A stretch of DNA of 64,000 bases from the NCBI GenBank assembly GCA_028023455.1, contig JAQFVV010012572.1:2532654-2596653 (forward strand), given 5' to 3'. Origin of the DNA: Epiperipatus broadwayi (taxonomy: Eukaryota > Onychophora > Udeonychophora > Euonychophora > Peripatidae). A program made the translations under genes and the position numbers. The stretch's first letter is position 1; each line of letters starts with the position of its first letter. The notes beneath the pieces are model-generated. The model was not told the DNA's origin and searched no databases. It was given only the letters and a program-made list of their open reading frames with translations. Below, piece by piece: positions 1 to 15,300 of the stretch.

Positions 1-258
1 TTAATAATCTAGCTTGCATATAAAAAGGCAAATGCAATACAAGTTATGTATATTTATAATATTTGTTATTCTTAGTTATGAGAAAACAATTAGTTTGATG
101 AATGTAAGGACATCGGAAGAAATTATTGCAGAAGTTTGGTGAATTTGTTTATAAAACAAAAATAATATTCATACTCACTGACCATGTATTAATATCATTT
201 ATTTAGTGAAAACAGTTATTGTTTTTGTTATATATTCTTTCCTTTTTTTTTTTTTTAG

Positions 259-321
259 ATGGATGTTTTAGAACATTCTGTTATTAAAAATGTGATAATT
301 CTGCAGACAGTTTTAGAAGAG
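259..321 (+). CDS. DIS3: DIS3 exon a (PIN domain)
   Basis: First exon in the window, 21 codons, phase 0 at both ends, after a long T tract and AG at 257-258; donor gtaata. It reads MDVLEHSV then [12 protein letters not shown], matching the PIN segment that carries one of the acidic metal ligands (E97 in human). The leading ATG matches an internal residue of the family, so it is not the start codon. The real start is upstream of base 1; 1-258 is intron with no coding signal. Confidence 0.9.
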
Positions 322-3300
322 GTAATACAGAATTTATTTTTAGTTAAAAATTATTATTGTCCATGTTTAATATGTAAGTACATTATTTGATGGAGAACAG
401 ATTTGTTCATTCCAAACAATCTGCTGATATGCATTAAAAAAAAAATATTTTTTTCTCACACAATTGTAGCAAAATCTATTAGGTAGATAGATGGTAGGTA
501 AATTTTATAATCATGTATTATTTAAATCCTAAAAGCTTTAGTTGAACTTTATAAACTTTTTAAGTTATATTTTTTTCAGTGTTTTAAAATTAGTAATCTG
601 ATTATAAATTAATAGTACCTTAATATTCAAACATTCTATTTACTGTTTTTGCATTTTGCATGTATTTGGCTCCATTTTATTTTAGAAAGATGCCTAAAAG
701 AGAAAAAAGAATTAATAAGTGCCTTTTAACATCCTCTTTGCTTATTCTTTTTATTATTTGCAACATGTCAATGGTAAAAAATATTATATTTAATGAAAAT
801 TTAGATTATTTCTGTTATTTTTTTCTATATGTAAAATTTTACAAGGCATAGTAGTAGCGGTGACTTAGTCCCCCCTAAATTTTTTCTGGTAAAATTTTTG
901 TCTATACAGTTGATTCATCATTTCTGATTATTCAAGGAGTACACAATGTGACTCAGTGAAAAATGACTGCGTTTCTCCTCAGATTGTCTGCAGCATCATC
1001 TCTAAATTGATGCATGTGTCACATAGCAATGTAATTTAGTAAATCATCACAAAAATTTTGTGGTCCTGGCATGTCTAAATCATGAGTTATAAAAATATGT
1101 CATTAGAAGGGATTTGAACACATACTTTCTAGTTCCCTTTAGCTACTCACTCCATCTTATATAACTGATACACATGACGACATTCATGTGAAAAAGATAA
1201 ATGAACTCCAATATACACATTTCATGCTGAACTAGCACTTATTGGTCTGTATCATCATATCCTACACACATATATAATCAGTGCTCAGTTTATAGTAAGA
1301 TAGGAAATCTTCAAACTTTAATGGACAGGCTTCAATCTTCTCCACTCTCAAACTTTTCAACCATCTATATTATTGATGTACAAAGCCCTTGTTGATGCTA
1401 ATATTGTTGTCATACCATGTTGACTTTTAAGTCATTCTGACCACTCATTTGTAGGACCTTTATATGTTCGTTTAAATACATAGAAGAGGGATGGGCAGAA
1501 TACAGACTGAACCTGTAATATTTGAATACAAGTATAATGTATATACTGAACTTTAGATGTGATTAAAGGGGATTTGACACAGACTTCAAGCTCCCTTCAG
1601 TTATCCACTCCCTCTTATATAATCGATACACATGATGACATGCATGAGATAAAGATAAATGATCTCCAGTACACGCATTTCATGCTGAACCAGCCCTCAT
1701 TAGTTTGTCCAGATCATCATCTCCCACATACATATATAATCCGTGCTCAATTTATATTAAGATAGCAAATGCTCAAACTTTAATGGACAGGCATCAATCT
1801 TCTCCAACTTTTCAGCCATCCATATTATTGAAAATTTAATGATAGAATGCTCAAAGCCCTTGTTGATGTTAACATTGTTGTCATACCCATGTTACTTTAA
1901 ATCACTCTGACTCCTCATGTAAGACCTTAATATGTCCATTTAAATACACAGAAGAGTGATGGACAGAGTACAGTCTGAATCTAATATTTGAATAGAATAC
2001 ATTATACTTGTATTCAAATATCTGTGTATTGAAATGGACATATTAAGGTCCTGCATATGAGATATCAGAGTGACTTAGAGTCAACATGGGTATGACAACA
2101 ATGTTGGTATTAATAAAGGCTTAGAGCATTCCATCATCAGATTTTTAATAATGTGGATGGCTGAAGAGTTGAGAGTGGAGAAGATTATTTTTTTTGAACA
2201 TTTGCTATCTTAATATAAACTGAGCACTGATTATGTATATGTGTAGGAGATGATGATCTGAACCAACTGATGAGTGCTGGTTCAGCACAAAATGCACATA
2301 TTGGAGATCATTTATCTTTTTCATATATATATATATCATTATGTGTATTGGTTATATAAGATGGAGAGGATAGCTGAAGGAAGCTTGAAAGTCTGTGTTC
2401 AAATCCCCTCTAATTACATCTAAAGTTCAGTATATACATTATAGCTGTATTCAAAAATTATTATATAAAATATGTTTAATATCTTAAGCCATTGTGGAAA
2501 TTGTACTAATATTAAATTTATTTTAAATTGGGCAAAACTGCTATTGAAACATTTGAAATGATTCACAGTGTATAGCAATAAAGATCACGAGTCAACATTT
2601 TCAAGTAGTTTCAAGATTTTATGATGGTAGGGACAACATTGAAGATATCGTATGAAGATATATAACACACTATTATATTTCATGTTGTAACTTATGATTC
2701 AAACATGCTAACACCCTAAAATTCTTGAAATCAATACATATGTTGATTCAGAGATGGTACTGCAGGAGATTTGGAGAAAAAAATCAATCAGTTTTTCACT
2801 GTTACACTTTATGTATTTGGCAGAGATTTGGTAATGCAATAATTTTCCTCATTATTCTCTGAAATCAGGATTCAGTGTTCAATAAAGAAATTAGTCTATA
2901 TTCATGTAATTGCTTGCTCTGAGTTACCCCAATCACATTTACTGATAAATGTTAGTAATTATTACAATAGTTTTAAGAGTTTTTTTTATTTTTTGTATGA
3001 TTCATTGTGGTTTTAAACTACCTATAATCATTGTTATTGTAGCAGAGCTTATTGCTTTTTAAACTATATGTTATGATTTCTTGATGGTCTATGTAAAAAT
3101 TTTAAGAATTGCAGAAAATTTGAGAAAAAAAAAAAATATTTGTCATATCTTCTCATCATTTGAGAGGATACAAAGATTTACTCTGAATATAATAGAACAT
3201 TTTCAAGCATGATGTATAGATTAAGTAAAATCTCCATCATTATTGATAATCTCAAATAATCAAAAGATTTTCAAATACATTAAAAAATTATAGAATAACC

Positions 3301-6300
3301 TGTAAATGTGCTTTAATATATTTTCTATTGGGTCGACATTGTATTTTGATACATTTAAAGGAATAGAAAAGAATATTAGAATAAAGCAGCTCGATAAATT
3401 GATTGTTTTGCATCATGTTAAAAATTAATCATGATATATTATTTAACAAAGCTCATGTTTTAACCAAAAATTACTGGTTATTTGAAAAAATTATATAGCA
3501 AGAGTATTTCTATGTATAAATATATTAATATTTTTAAAAAAAGATTTTATATATTAGCACTTATTGTCTAATTTTAAATTTTTTTTACATCAAAATGTAA
3601 AAGAATTGTATAGTTGAATCTTGATATATCAAAAGCATTTCTTGACATAAGTGATTCATTACTAGAACTTATAATTCACACTAGATTTCTTTTAATGAAT
3701 TTATGCACTGTTTTTGAAAGTTTTTTGCAAAGCTAATTAGAATGAAATATAATAAATTGTATTCTCTTGTAATACAAAAATATTCTAAAAGATAAATATT
3801 TATTTCAGTGAATGCCATAAAAATCTGTGTTATCAAATGCTAATGGAAAATTATTAATCACCCTTTTTTTCAAAAAGTAACAATTCTATGCTGTTATAGT
3901 TTTATACTTGCATTTGCACTCCAATATCCTGGATTAATACATTAATTTAATATAAATAATATTTATAAAAAAAGGTTTGTTATGGTCTTTATGTATATTG
4001 ATAAAATTTGTTCATTGTAAAAAGGGACAAGGATGTAATGAGTAAAAACCCTGAAATTTGTTGCAAAAATTTTGTTTACTATTGAATTTATATTTCATTG
4101 AGCAACCTTTTCTCAGTTATACGTAGCTGCCTCTTTTTATATAGATATTTCAATTTCTTACATCAAATTTTATTTCGTAAAATACTTTGTATAAAAACTT
4201 GAATTTGCTGCGGTATTGGATATTTGTTATCACACAGTCATAATTCGTTAATCCAATTTGTCTTAATACAAGAACAGACAATATATTGTTAAATCACACT
4301 TTTTCAATTTTTAAATAGTCAAAATACATCTTAAAAGTCTAATATATTAAAGAAAATTCTGACATTAATAGTTTTTATAGAAGTTATTTTGCATTCTTCA
4401 ATCATACAAAATATTTTAACACATAATTATCATATGGCTTATTTATATTTTATTATTTCTTGATAATAAAATTTCTCTTTATAATTATATGTTCATGTTC
4501 TTCATTTTTTATCCAATCTTTTTTGACACCTTATCTATTCAGATTTATTGTTTCCATTGTCTATTATTAATACTGTATTTTTTTTTTCTAGCTGAGACAT
4601 AGAAATTCTCCCAATTACAAAAGATTAAAAGAAATTATAACAAATCCAGACAGGCATTTCTTCACATTTTCAAATGAACACCATAGGTATTTTATTAAAA
4701 TTTTAATTTCTTAATTATATATGCATATATATTTGATTGTATTTATATATTTTATAATGTGTTTAGAAATTATGTACTAAACTATTAAATTTAATGATCA
4801 CTATATTCAATTTTTGTATCATCATTACTAAATTCAGCCATTATCACTCGACTGTAGGAGGAAGGTCTCTTCAAGTTTAATCCATTTTCTTCAATCTCTA
4901 GCCTCTCTTTTCCATATTACCTCCAACACCCTTCCTTATTTAATTCATCCATCTCTCATGTAGTCTTTCTTCAGGTTTTTTTTCCAATCTCTTGAATTCC
5001 AATTTATGATTTCAAATCACTATCTATTATCATCTATTCTAGCAATATTCCAGCCCAACTCCACTTCAGTCTCTTATTTCTTTCAATGATGTCAGTAACA
5101 CCTGTTTATTCTCTTACCATGTATTTTGTTTTCAATCTCTTCTTGTTACTGCTAACGTGCATCTCTTTTTACTTCTTTGAGTGGTCTTAAGTGTCTGTAT
5201 TTGTTCTTCTGTTAAGTATCCAAATCTCAGATCCATAAGTAAGAACTGGTAAAACACATTTATTAAAGATCTTCCTTTTGAAATATGTAGGCATATTTTC
5301 TTTTAATATTACATTATTTCTACCAAAAGCATTCCAAAACAAGTTTAATTCTATGATTAATTTCATCCATTATGTTCCATCTAGAGTAATAATCTAAGAT
5401 ATTTGTAGTTGTTAATTTCTTCTAACTCTTCATTATCAATCTTTATTTTCTTCTTTTTAGAAAATCTATTGAACATTATTTTAAGCTTTTTAACATTTAT
5501 CTTTAATCTTACTTTTTTATTTTCATCTGATAACTCGAAGTTTTAAAGCATTATTTGCAAAAATAATTATATCATCTGTGAAATGTAAATGACTTAAAAT
5601 AATTTCCATTTACTTTTATCCCCTTAGTTTTCCATTTTAATCTATAAAATATTTCTTGCAAAATTGCTGTATTTAAAATTTTGGAGATATGTAATTTGAT
5701 TGTTGCATTTGTATTTTTATAAATATTCCTCAGAATATGACAATATATTGGGTCTATACCTTGATGATTCAATGCTTTAATTACTGAAGAAATGCTTATA
5801 GAATCAAATGCCTTTTCATAATTTATAAATCCAAAGCATAATGGCAACTCATATTAATTGGTTCTTTCTCTAACTTCTCTCAATACTTAGATATGATCCA
5901 CTGTACTAAAACCACTTAAATCCAGCTTGTTCTTTTGGTTGGTTAAAATACAAAGTTTGCTGTAGACGAATAGTAATTATTTTGGTAAAAATTTTATATA
6001 GAACTAATAAAAAAAAAAAAAATATATTTTTAAATATAAATGAACTTATATACTGCATAAATATACCAAATAATCACATGCTCAGTTGCATGGGAGATTG
6101 TATAATATTTGAGCACCCAAGAAGAAGTCTAAGCACAAGTGACCAAACTGGATTTTTTTCTTTAGTTTTCTCTATTGAAAATTAATCCCAGAAACTTTAG
6201 CTCTAGTCTTTGCCACTTTATTACTGTGCTTAATCATACAGACCTATATATTTCGTAATTAAACTAACTAGATTCATTCAATTAGAAAACATAATCCAAC

Positions 6301-9300
6301 ATATATGAGAATGCACAGTTTCTGTTATGCAGTGTAATTAAACATACAACTAAATAATTGTTTGTGTAGTATTTTGAAATAAGAATTGTTGTAAAAATTA
6401 ATCAGTATAGGGAACAATTGTAAATAATAATCAAAACTTTTTAAGAAGCATTACAAAAAAAAAAGACAAACAAACAAATTCAAATTATATCTTTGTGAAA
6501 TTACATCTGTCTCAGCATAGCAACATTAAAAGGAAGATGGAGCAGCATATTTTAATAATTAATGGTTTATATTTCTCTTGACCCATTTAGTGCAATCATA
6601 GAGTGGCAAACTAAATAATTAAAAGTCTTCGAATCAAAGCCCAACTCTGTCAATTCACTTTTTGAATGTTACATGACCTCATGAGGAATAAAACAATTTG
6701 ACTATTATTATTATTATTATAGATTTTATGATCGGCAGGTTGATAACTGATTTTCATTTGTATTATCATTTACTTATGCATTCTTTATTTTCCCCATTTG
6801 CATTTAATAGTTGATATTGTATAGATTCATTATTTTTCTGCTGTTGTAATTTATTAATATATTTGTAAATAAATTAGTATTAAATTTGGCACAAAAAAAC
6901 TAAAAATTCACACTTTTATTATTTTATCAAAAAAATCTTCAAATTATATTAGGCATGTTATGCAATAATAGTGAATGCCATTTTAAAGAGCTTTTGTTCA
7001 CCACTTTTTGAATGAAAAGATGTGAAGTAAATTGAAATGTTTAAATTTTTAATGTCTGAATCTTTTAAGATGAAGGGGGGGGGGGGAAGTAAGTCACACA
7101 ATTTAAATATAAGGTGGAATTTTTTTTTGAATAAAATAATTTATAAAGTATGGATTAATAAAAATGATTAAAAGTTGTCTCATGAAATATACAAGAAAAT
7201 ATTTTATAAAATTTTGCTATAGAAATACCTATATAAATATATAAATGAATGTTTGGGTTTCTTAGCATATGCCTAAGTATATAAGTAATTTAATTCTATA
7301 TATTTTTACATCTATATGTAATAATAAACTTTGGGTTAGCCTATATGCAAGTATACATGTAATTTAGTTCTATATATTTTTTAAGACTCATATATAATGA
7401 TAATAAACTTTGGGTTTCTAAACATATATTATGTAGTTCTGTATATTTTTTTAAATCCATATGCACACACACACACACATCCAGACACGGCAGGTTTGAA
7501 GTCCTTTTTGTTTAGAAATGATAATCTTTGTAAATATTCATCGGATAAAGGCAAAAATATTGAAATGTATTATAATGAATTGTTAAATGTTGAATATAAT
7601 TATGATCATATTATACTATTAAAATTTTAATTTGAAATATAAATACAAAAGTAAAAATAAGATTAATAATGATGTTAATTCTTCTGATAATAAAATTTGG
7701 ATATCATTATCATATATTTTGAATCAACAGGCAAGTTTTATAAGGAAAATTTATAAAGGTATATGTGATATTGCATTTTATGCAACACCTACATTAAATA
7801 AATTAATAAATAACTGTAAAGATAAAACCTTATTTACAAATAAAAATTGTATCATTTATAAATGGATGTGTAGGTGTGGTAGTGGATATATAGGTGAGTC
7901 GAGATGCACATTGGAGAAAAGAACAAAAGAGCACTTGTTCAAAATACGAAACAAAATTCTAAAGATAATGATAATTTATCAGCTTCTGTTTTTTATGACC
8001 ATAATAAATCAAGTATATTGGCTTTGATTTCAATTATAATAACATAAAAATATTGTAAACTGAAAGAAATAATAATAAAAGAAAAATCAAGGAAGCTATG
8101 ATAATATATAAATATAAGCAAGACTTAATCAATAGGTAGGCAGCAAACGTTAAGATCACGGAATTATGGGAAAGTTGACCTTTCAAAGTATTAGTTGCCA
8201 AAGTCTACAAGAATAGTTGAAAGCGCTCCTAAGTGACGTTTATATATTTTTTTCTTTTTAACAAATTTTAATAACTGTATTTTCTAACATTTATTTATAA
8301 GTTTACTTATATTATTTTGAAGAAATACAGACCTCGATTTGTAGTATTATTAGTATATGTACGTGTGTGTGTGTAATGTATTAAAAAATATTTTAATACT
8401 TTATTTTTGCATTTTAGAGAAACATATATTGAACGAGAGGCTGGTGAAACTGCAAATGATAGGAATGATCGAGCCATCAGAGTTGCTACTAAATGGTACA
8501 ACGATCATTTGGATCAAATTAGAAATGATCTTCTTCCAATACAGGTGGTGTTGGTTACAAATGATATGAATAATAAAGAAAGGGCTATTAATGAAGGATT
8601 AGTAGCATATACAAGTAAAAATTATTATTATTAACTAGTTTTTGTTATATTAATTTTTTTTTTCAGTTTTTTTGCTTTAAATTGATTTAAGATTTTATAA
8701 ATGATAAATTTTTAATATCAAAATTATAGATATAATGACAGAATCAAAGGACTTAATAAAGCTTCTTGTGAATTCAGTTCCTGATTGAAATCTAGATTCC
8801 TTTTTTTTAATAATCAAATAAATAAATAATATTAGTATTAGTTTAAGATTAAAACTGTTGAAGTTGTAAAAAGATTATCATACATCTTTTGTAAAATAAT
8901 TTTTTATTTTATGTATTTTCTTCTCAAAATAGGTTTAGTTGTTCTCTGGGCAATAAGGTATTATGACTACATATTTACTTATCATTAATATAAAATGTGG
9001 CATTATTTTGTGCATGATGAAATTGAAGTTTCTCTATAATATTTATTTAGAGGTTCTAAATAAAGAACTAAAAATAGTAATTGATAATTAAGAATAATCT
9101 AATAACTTATATTTGAAATTTTTTGAAGTTATAATATTATAAAATGTATTTTAAATTTAGTTTATTAATAATAGCCTTTATTATTTAAATAAAACAATGA
9201 GAGGCATCTTATTATTATTTTTTAAATATTTTGCCAGATCTTCTAAGTCTTCTTTCAAACTTTATAAAGGAAAAGAAAATTCTAAAGATTGTAAAATCAT

Positions 9301-12300
9301 TAGAAAATATAATAAAAAATAAAATGAATATTGAAATATGGAACTTGAATAATATTTATATATACTTGTCAAAAAGAGAAGATATTATTCACTGAATATA
9401 GTTTTCACTCTATATTTACGATCCTTGTTTCTAAGTCTCGAACTTGATATAATATGCAATTTTAACATGCACATACATATATACATAATGTGTATGCATG
9501 TTAAAAATATGTGAAGCACCCACATCTACTCACACTTATAGGTGTGTGAGCATTCTGTATATATGTATTTAAAATAAAATATATGAGCTTGTAATTCTAT
9601 AAGGTATACATGTTGAAAACTTAACACATTTATAGATATATATACATATTGTATGTACACTACAAAGAAAAAAAAATTAAATGTAAAGAGTTAAAATTTT
9701 TTATTTTATTCATTTTTAATTCTTAATTCAATATTCTTTGGAATTGTGAATGTGGAATCTGTTGATGTGAGAGATTGCTACAGATCTTGAATAATCACAT
9801 TTTGTTGTTGTTGTTGTTGTTGTTGTTTTTAATCAGAATTTGAATGTTTTTGATTGTAGAATGTTTGAAATACTGTATTCTAAAATAGTTTAATTATCTA
9901 ACATATGTAACTTAAAATTTATTACCTGTTTCTTTTGTAAAAATTATAATCCATTGTCATTTATTATTGGTCTATAAGATTACTTACAAGATGCAATAAT
10001 AGGTACTTTAGCTGCTCTTCCCCTGATCTGTAGTTTAATTCTAGAATAGAGATTTTTTTTTAGATAATGAAGGATTTCATAAACCCTGACTATAAAAAAA
10101 TGAAACATTAAAATATAATGCAACTTTAATTATTGATATAATAATTAACATTCAGCTACAGATACTGACCTCATGATTCACCTCTCTCTAAAAAGTTAAT
10201 ATGAAAATTACTGATTGCATAAAATAGATAATTCAGCATCTTAGCATTATGTAATTTATTAATGAATGTTGAATTATACACTTTTAATTAGAGAGCAGTT
10301 TATATATGGTTTAGCAGACAAAAGTAAACGAAAAATCAACAGGTTTTGACTTTTGGATTATTTTGGGAATGCATTCTAAAAATTTAAATTATTTTCTAAT
10401 TAAGATTATTTTATAAAAACCATTTTTAAAATTTTTTATTATGCTTGTTTACATTCCTATGTGTTTTTGTTTTTTTTTGTTAGCTTTGCCTTTATTATTG
10501 TTTCAGTTGAATAAATATTAAAATTTTCTCAAATTTTTTTATTTTGTGAATTGTTTTTTTTTTTGTTAAGAATTATTGTATTATTATTTTGCATTTTTTT
10601 CTTTTAATATTAAGATTTTTTTTTTAGTTGGTGATTATATAAAAAGCTTAACAGATTATCCAGAATTAGTTGACAAGTTAGCACTATGTGAAGCTGATGA
10701 AGTAAGTAAACAATTACAGCTCTTTCCTTGAGATTAATTTTTATTTTTGATGGCCACAAGATATAAAAAGAGAATTGAGAGAATATGCCATAAGCTCATT
10801 TTTTAGCATCTTTTCTGCATTGTAGTGGTAGAATTATGGATTATGTATATTTTAAAGATTTAATTTTTTTGATGAAATTATTACTAGAAGTGCCAGATTG
10901 AATTTTGATTTAGGAACCTTTAGCTCTTTATCTCATCAGTCTTGATCATTGTTTTAATCCACGAAGAGCATTTCAAATAAGGAAAAGAAGTAATTCCCTG
11001 CATGGCTTAGTTCAATGTAGAATGTTGGACTCTGGAGCGTAAATTTCTCAGATCGATTCCATTTCTGGTATTTCTAGTGATCAAACTTCTTATGAACTCG
11101 TAAGCAATAAGTATTTGATTATTTATTTATTTAGTTAAATAATAGGCATCTTGCAGCCACAGTATATCTTTAGTGCCTTAGCTTTATTAGACCTTTTATA
11201 TAAGAAATTACCATTATTCATTATTATAAAAATTAATATATGAAACAAATTCTGAGAAGATATTGTATTATAGCTATAATATTTTTTTGCTATTAATTAG
11301 ATTAATTTAGATAGACTTTTTCGGCTGTTTTTTTAAAAAAATAGAATAGTTTATTATTCAGATCATGTGATCTTTGAGCACTGGAAATGTTAGCATTAAG
11401 CTTTTGTTCTTTACCTCTTGCATCCATCTTGTGAGTTTTGTAAAAAATGTAAAATTTACAAAATTTAAAATAAAAGACTGAAAATGATTACAATAGTTAA
11501 ATATGTTATAATAAAAATAAGTTACCTTATCAAGACTCATATTATGCTAATAGCACTTTTGGAAGAGAAAACAAAATTGTGCCTTTAAATTATAGAAAAA
11601 TTAAAAAGCAGTGGTATGAGGTAGAAATTTGTATAAGTAGAAAGGGTATTCATATGATTGCCAGACATGTATGTCAATTTGATAGCACTTAATAACAATT
11701 GAAGAACGAATAAAAAGTTAAATTAAAATAAAAGTTAAAGTGTTTACAATATACATTTTCTTATGAAATGAGCACTTTTTATTAATGTTTATCATAATTG
11801 GAAAAGCATTATTTTTTATGATAAACAGTGCAAAGAAGTAAAGGTAAATCATATTTTACTGTCCACAGGAATATGGCATCGCTTTCATTAGTTGGAATGG
11901 TAGCTTCATATTATAAATGTGCATTGACACTATATGAACAATCTAGATTAATCAGAGATTTTTACTCTTTAGCTAATAATAAGATACCAATTTATTGACT
12001 ACTAATTGAATGAATAACTTTGTTGGCAATGGATTGGCTTGAAAGAAAATCTAAACTTGCTTGAAAACTGAAGAAGCTTTCCATGTTTCACTAAAATTTT
12101 TAATCTTTGGCAGTAATACATCTTCAAGATTTCATGTATTCTATATCATGTAGGCTGCTTGATGATGCTATTTTTAGCTAAATTGCCAGAAATATGCTGT
12201 TTCCGCGGCCGCAGCCAAGCCGATAGCCTTCTTTCTACGATAAAACACAGAAAGAGGCCGTTTACTCGGCTTTCATTTTAATATTTTGTGTGAATTTTTT

Positions 12301-15300
12301 GATTTTGTGTAAATTGTACTATAATTTACTTTTATTTCCTATTCCAAAAATAAAGTCAATAGTTCTATAGAATCGCTGGCCCGGGAACATTATATCTATG
12401 TGTTTGTGCTTAGCGTCAATGCCATCAAGTGACTGACACGATAGAGCAGAACACTACCTTATTATCTCATGAGTTTGCAATTTGTATTGGCAAACATATA
12501 ATTTCTTATATTGTAATATATGTGATTTACCATTTGCTATATTATGGATTACCATGTTTGGTTTATTTCAATTATTTTGGAGATGTAGTGGTTTGCTTTT
12601 ATGATTAATACTTTTTTTAATGTAAACATTTCTTTTTTAAACTAAAAAATGATTAATTATAAGAAAAAATTAAGAAGAGAATGTGATAGCACAGTGTATT
12701 TTTAATTTTTTTAAAAAAAATCAAGAAATAGGACTGAATTAAAAGATAATTCATAATAATGTATAGTGATTAAAAACTTTTAAAAAATGATTAATTATAA
12801 GAGAATATTAAGAAGAGAATATGTTAGCCTAGCGTATTTTTAATTTTGTGAAAGAAAAATCAAAAAATAATATGTAATGATTTAAAAACTTTTAGGCTCA
12901 TTTCTTTTACAATTCTGAGCAGTCTTCATCTAGAGCTATTTCATTATAATCAGCATATTCAGAAGTTAATTTGATAATATAATTATTAGAAGGAAACAAC
13001 AGAGCATTTTAGGAAGTTGAGATTCAATTTTAAATATTATAAACAGGAACTCAGTTTTTAAAAAAATAATTCTATATTGCCTTGATGTATTATTGTGTGT
13101 TTTTTTTTAAAAAAATAGTTTTATTTATAGTACAATTACTGTTATTCCTTGAAATGTTTTTACGTAACATATAGTATTTAAAACATTATTCTATTATTAA
13201 AATAAATTTAAACAAAAATAGCAGTGGTTGATATATGATTATAAATTTTTAAATTAGTTAGAAAATTAATTTGCTAATGCATGTAAGAAGAGAATTTTAT
13301 TCCTCTTCTATTATGTTCAAACTTGAATTATTAATTGACCGATGTGAAAAGAACGAGGGAGAAGAAATTACAACTAATGCAATAATTTTGTATAATTCTT
13401 GTCAATAATTTTTAAAGAATTATAATTTTTTATAATTATAAAATTAACATTTTAATAAAAAAATATTCCTAAAACTTCATTATTTTGTTTGTATGTATAG
13501 TATATTCTCTGTTTAAAGGTAGCTGGCAAAACTAGGCAAAAGGATACTATGATAATTATTAACATTTGATTATTAATCATAATTTTCGATCACTTGCTAC
13601 TTCCTTAATATAATTATATCTTTTATCTATTGTTAAAAGACCTTATTTAAATATGATTGGGATAGATTGTTTAGAAATTATTATTTATAACTTTTTTCAG
13701 GTTATTTATAATACTGGCCTTATTTACTACTATTTATATAAGCATTAAAATTAGCATAGCATAATGTTTATGTGATTAAAGAGAAAAGTATTTTTTCTCA
13801 AGCTATGAACAAATAAAGTAGCCTGAGGGAGAATGGTTTAGTCTCCTTAATTACATATATATATATATTAAAAACCAAAAATGTCTACCACTAAACTGGA
13901 ATGTAAGTAACTGTAAAACAGTTCAGACAATGAATTTTGCACTTTCACATTACAGTTAAACATAAAAATTTAGTTAATTATGCACCAAGGCCATTGTTTT
14001 CAAGCCAATAATATTTTTGCTCCACTGGTTATGGTAAAATTCCAAATTCCCTCATCATAAAAATAACCTTTCAACTTTATAAATATTAAATCAAAGACTG
14101 ATTAGGTTTTAAATAAGGTTGAGGAGTTACTATTATGATATGGAAGTTTGGCAGTTATTCAAAATCTGTTGAGAAAAAAGTATTTTATGATCAGAAACAA
14201 TTGCCCCAAGGGGTGATCAGTTGAAATTTACATTGCACATTTGTTTGAAAGCTTGATTTAATAAGCAAATTCATTAAATGGATTGGTTAAAATTATTTAG
14301 ATGAATAGATTAATATATTTATGCATATCCAATATTATCAATCACTCAGAAGATTGCAGTTGTATCCAAACGAAATTTAATACTATCCAATTATTTAAAA
14401 TGGATTCTATATACAATAATCTTATAGTAAATGTTATCATTTAATAATTTTTTCTATGGAACACTTAATTACTAATTGTAAAAATTAGTTTTTCAAATTC
14501 CTCAGTGATAATAACATTCATTCACTCTTATTTTCTCTATCTCAAATCCTTATATTGTAAGCTTCAATAATAAATGGATAGCAGCTGATTCAGCAAGATT
14601 TAATATAATTCAGTTTGTAATGGACTTTATATTTTACTTGTGACTGAGATAGAGTGAGTTCATTTTTTGTAAAATCTGCTGTGCTTTTTGATCAATCGAA
14701 GGTAGATTTTGTCATTACAAATACCAATAAAAAGTATTTGGTCATTGTGAATAAGTCAGTTCTTGTAATTTATATTTGCAGTAGTGACTGTTTTAATAAA
14801 TAAAATTGGCAATGTAAGGGGTGTACAAAATATCATATGTCCTTTAGTGTACTTTTGAATATTGTACAAAAAGGAGTCATTCTCTTTATTTTTCTTGTTC
14901 ATCATTTGATGCTTAAGATGTGCAAACTTTAATATCTTTAAATCTGAGATATTGGCATGAATAGTAGTTGTTGGATGTGTATAAACCTACTGCTCCTCAG
15001 TAATTCGTCTCAAGATTTTGTCATTATCATTTAGTGTCCATTAATTATTCAAGCTTACAATAGATTAGAATAGATAATTGCTTTTAGTGCAAGAATTATA
15101 TAGTTAGAAACCATTTTCCATCATTTTTTTTTAAATAAATAATTTTTTTAATATAAGTCATTTAAATAACACTAATTTGGTTACTATTCATTAAATAGAT
15201 CCTGATATTTTTATTGTTATTTCTTAGATATTTGATAGCTATAAGTTTATGAAATATTTTTAACTACATATGTTATAATGATTGTAATTCTAAATTTGGG

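Noticed and set aside
1559-1765. Protein shared with 53999-54193
   Set aside because: The similarity comes from both frames lying antisense or sense in the same hammerhead repeat; no conserved start, and other copies have stops.
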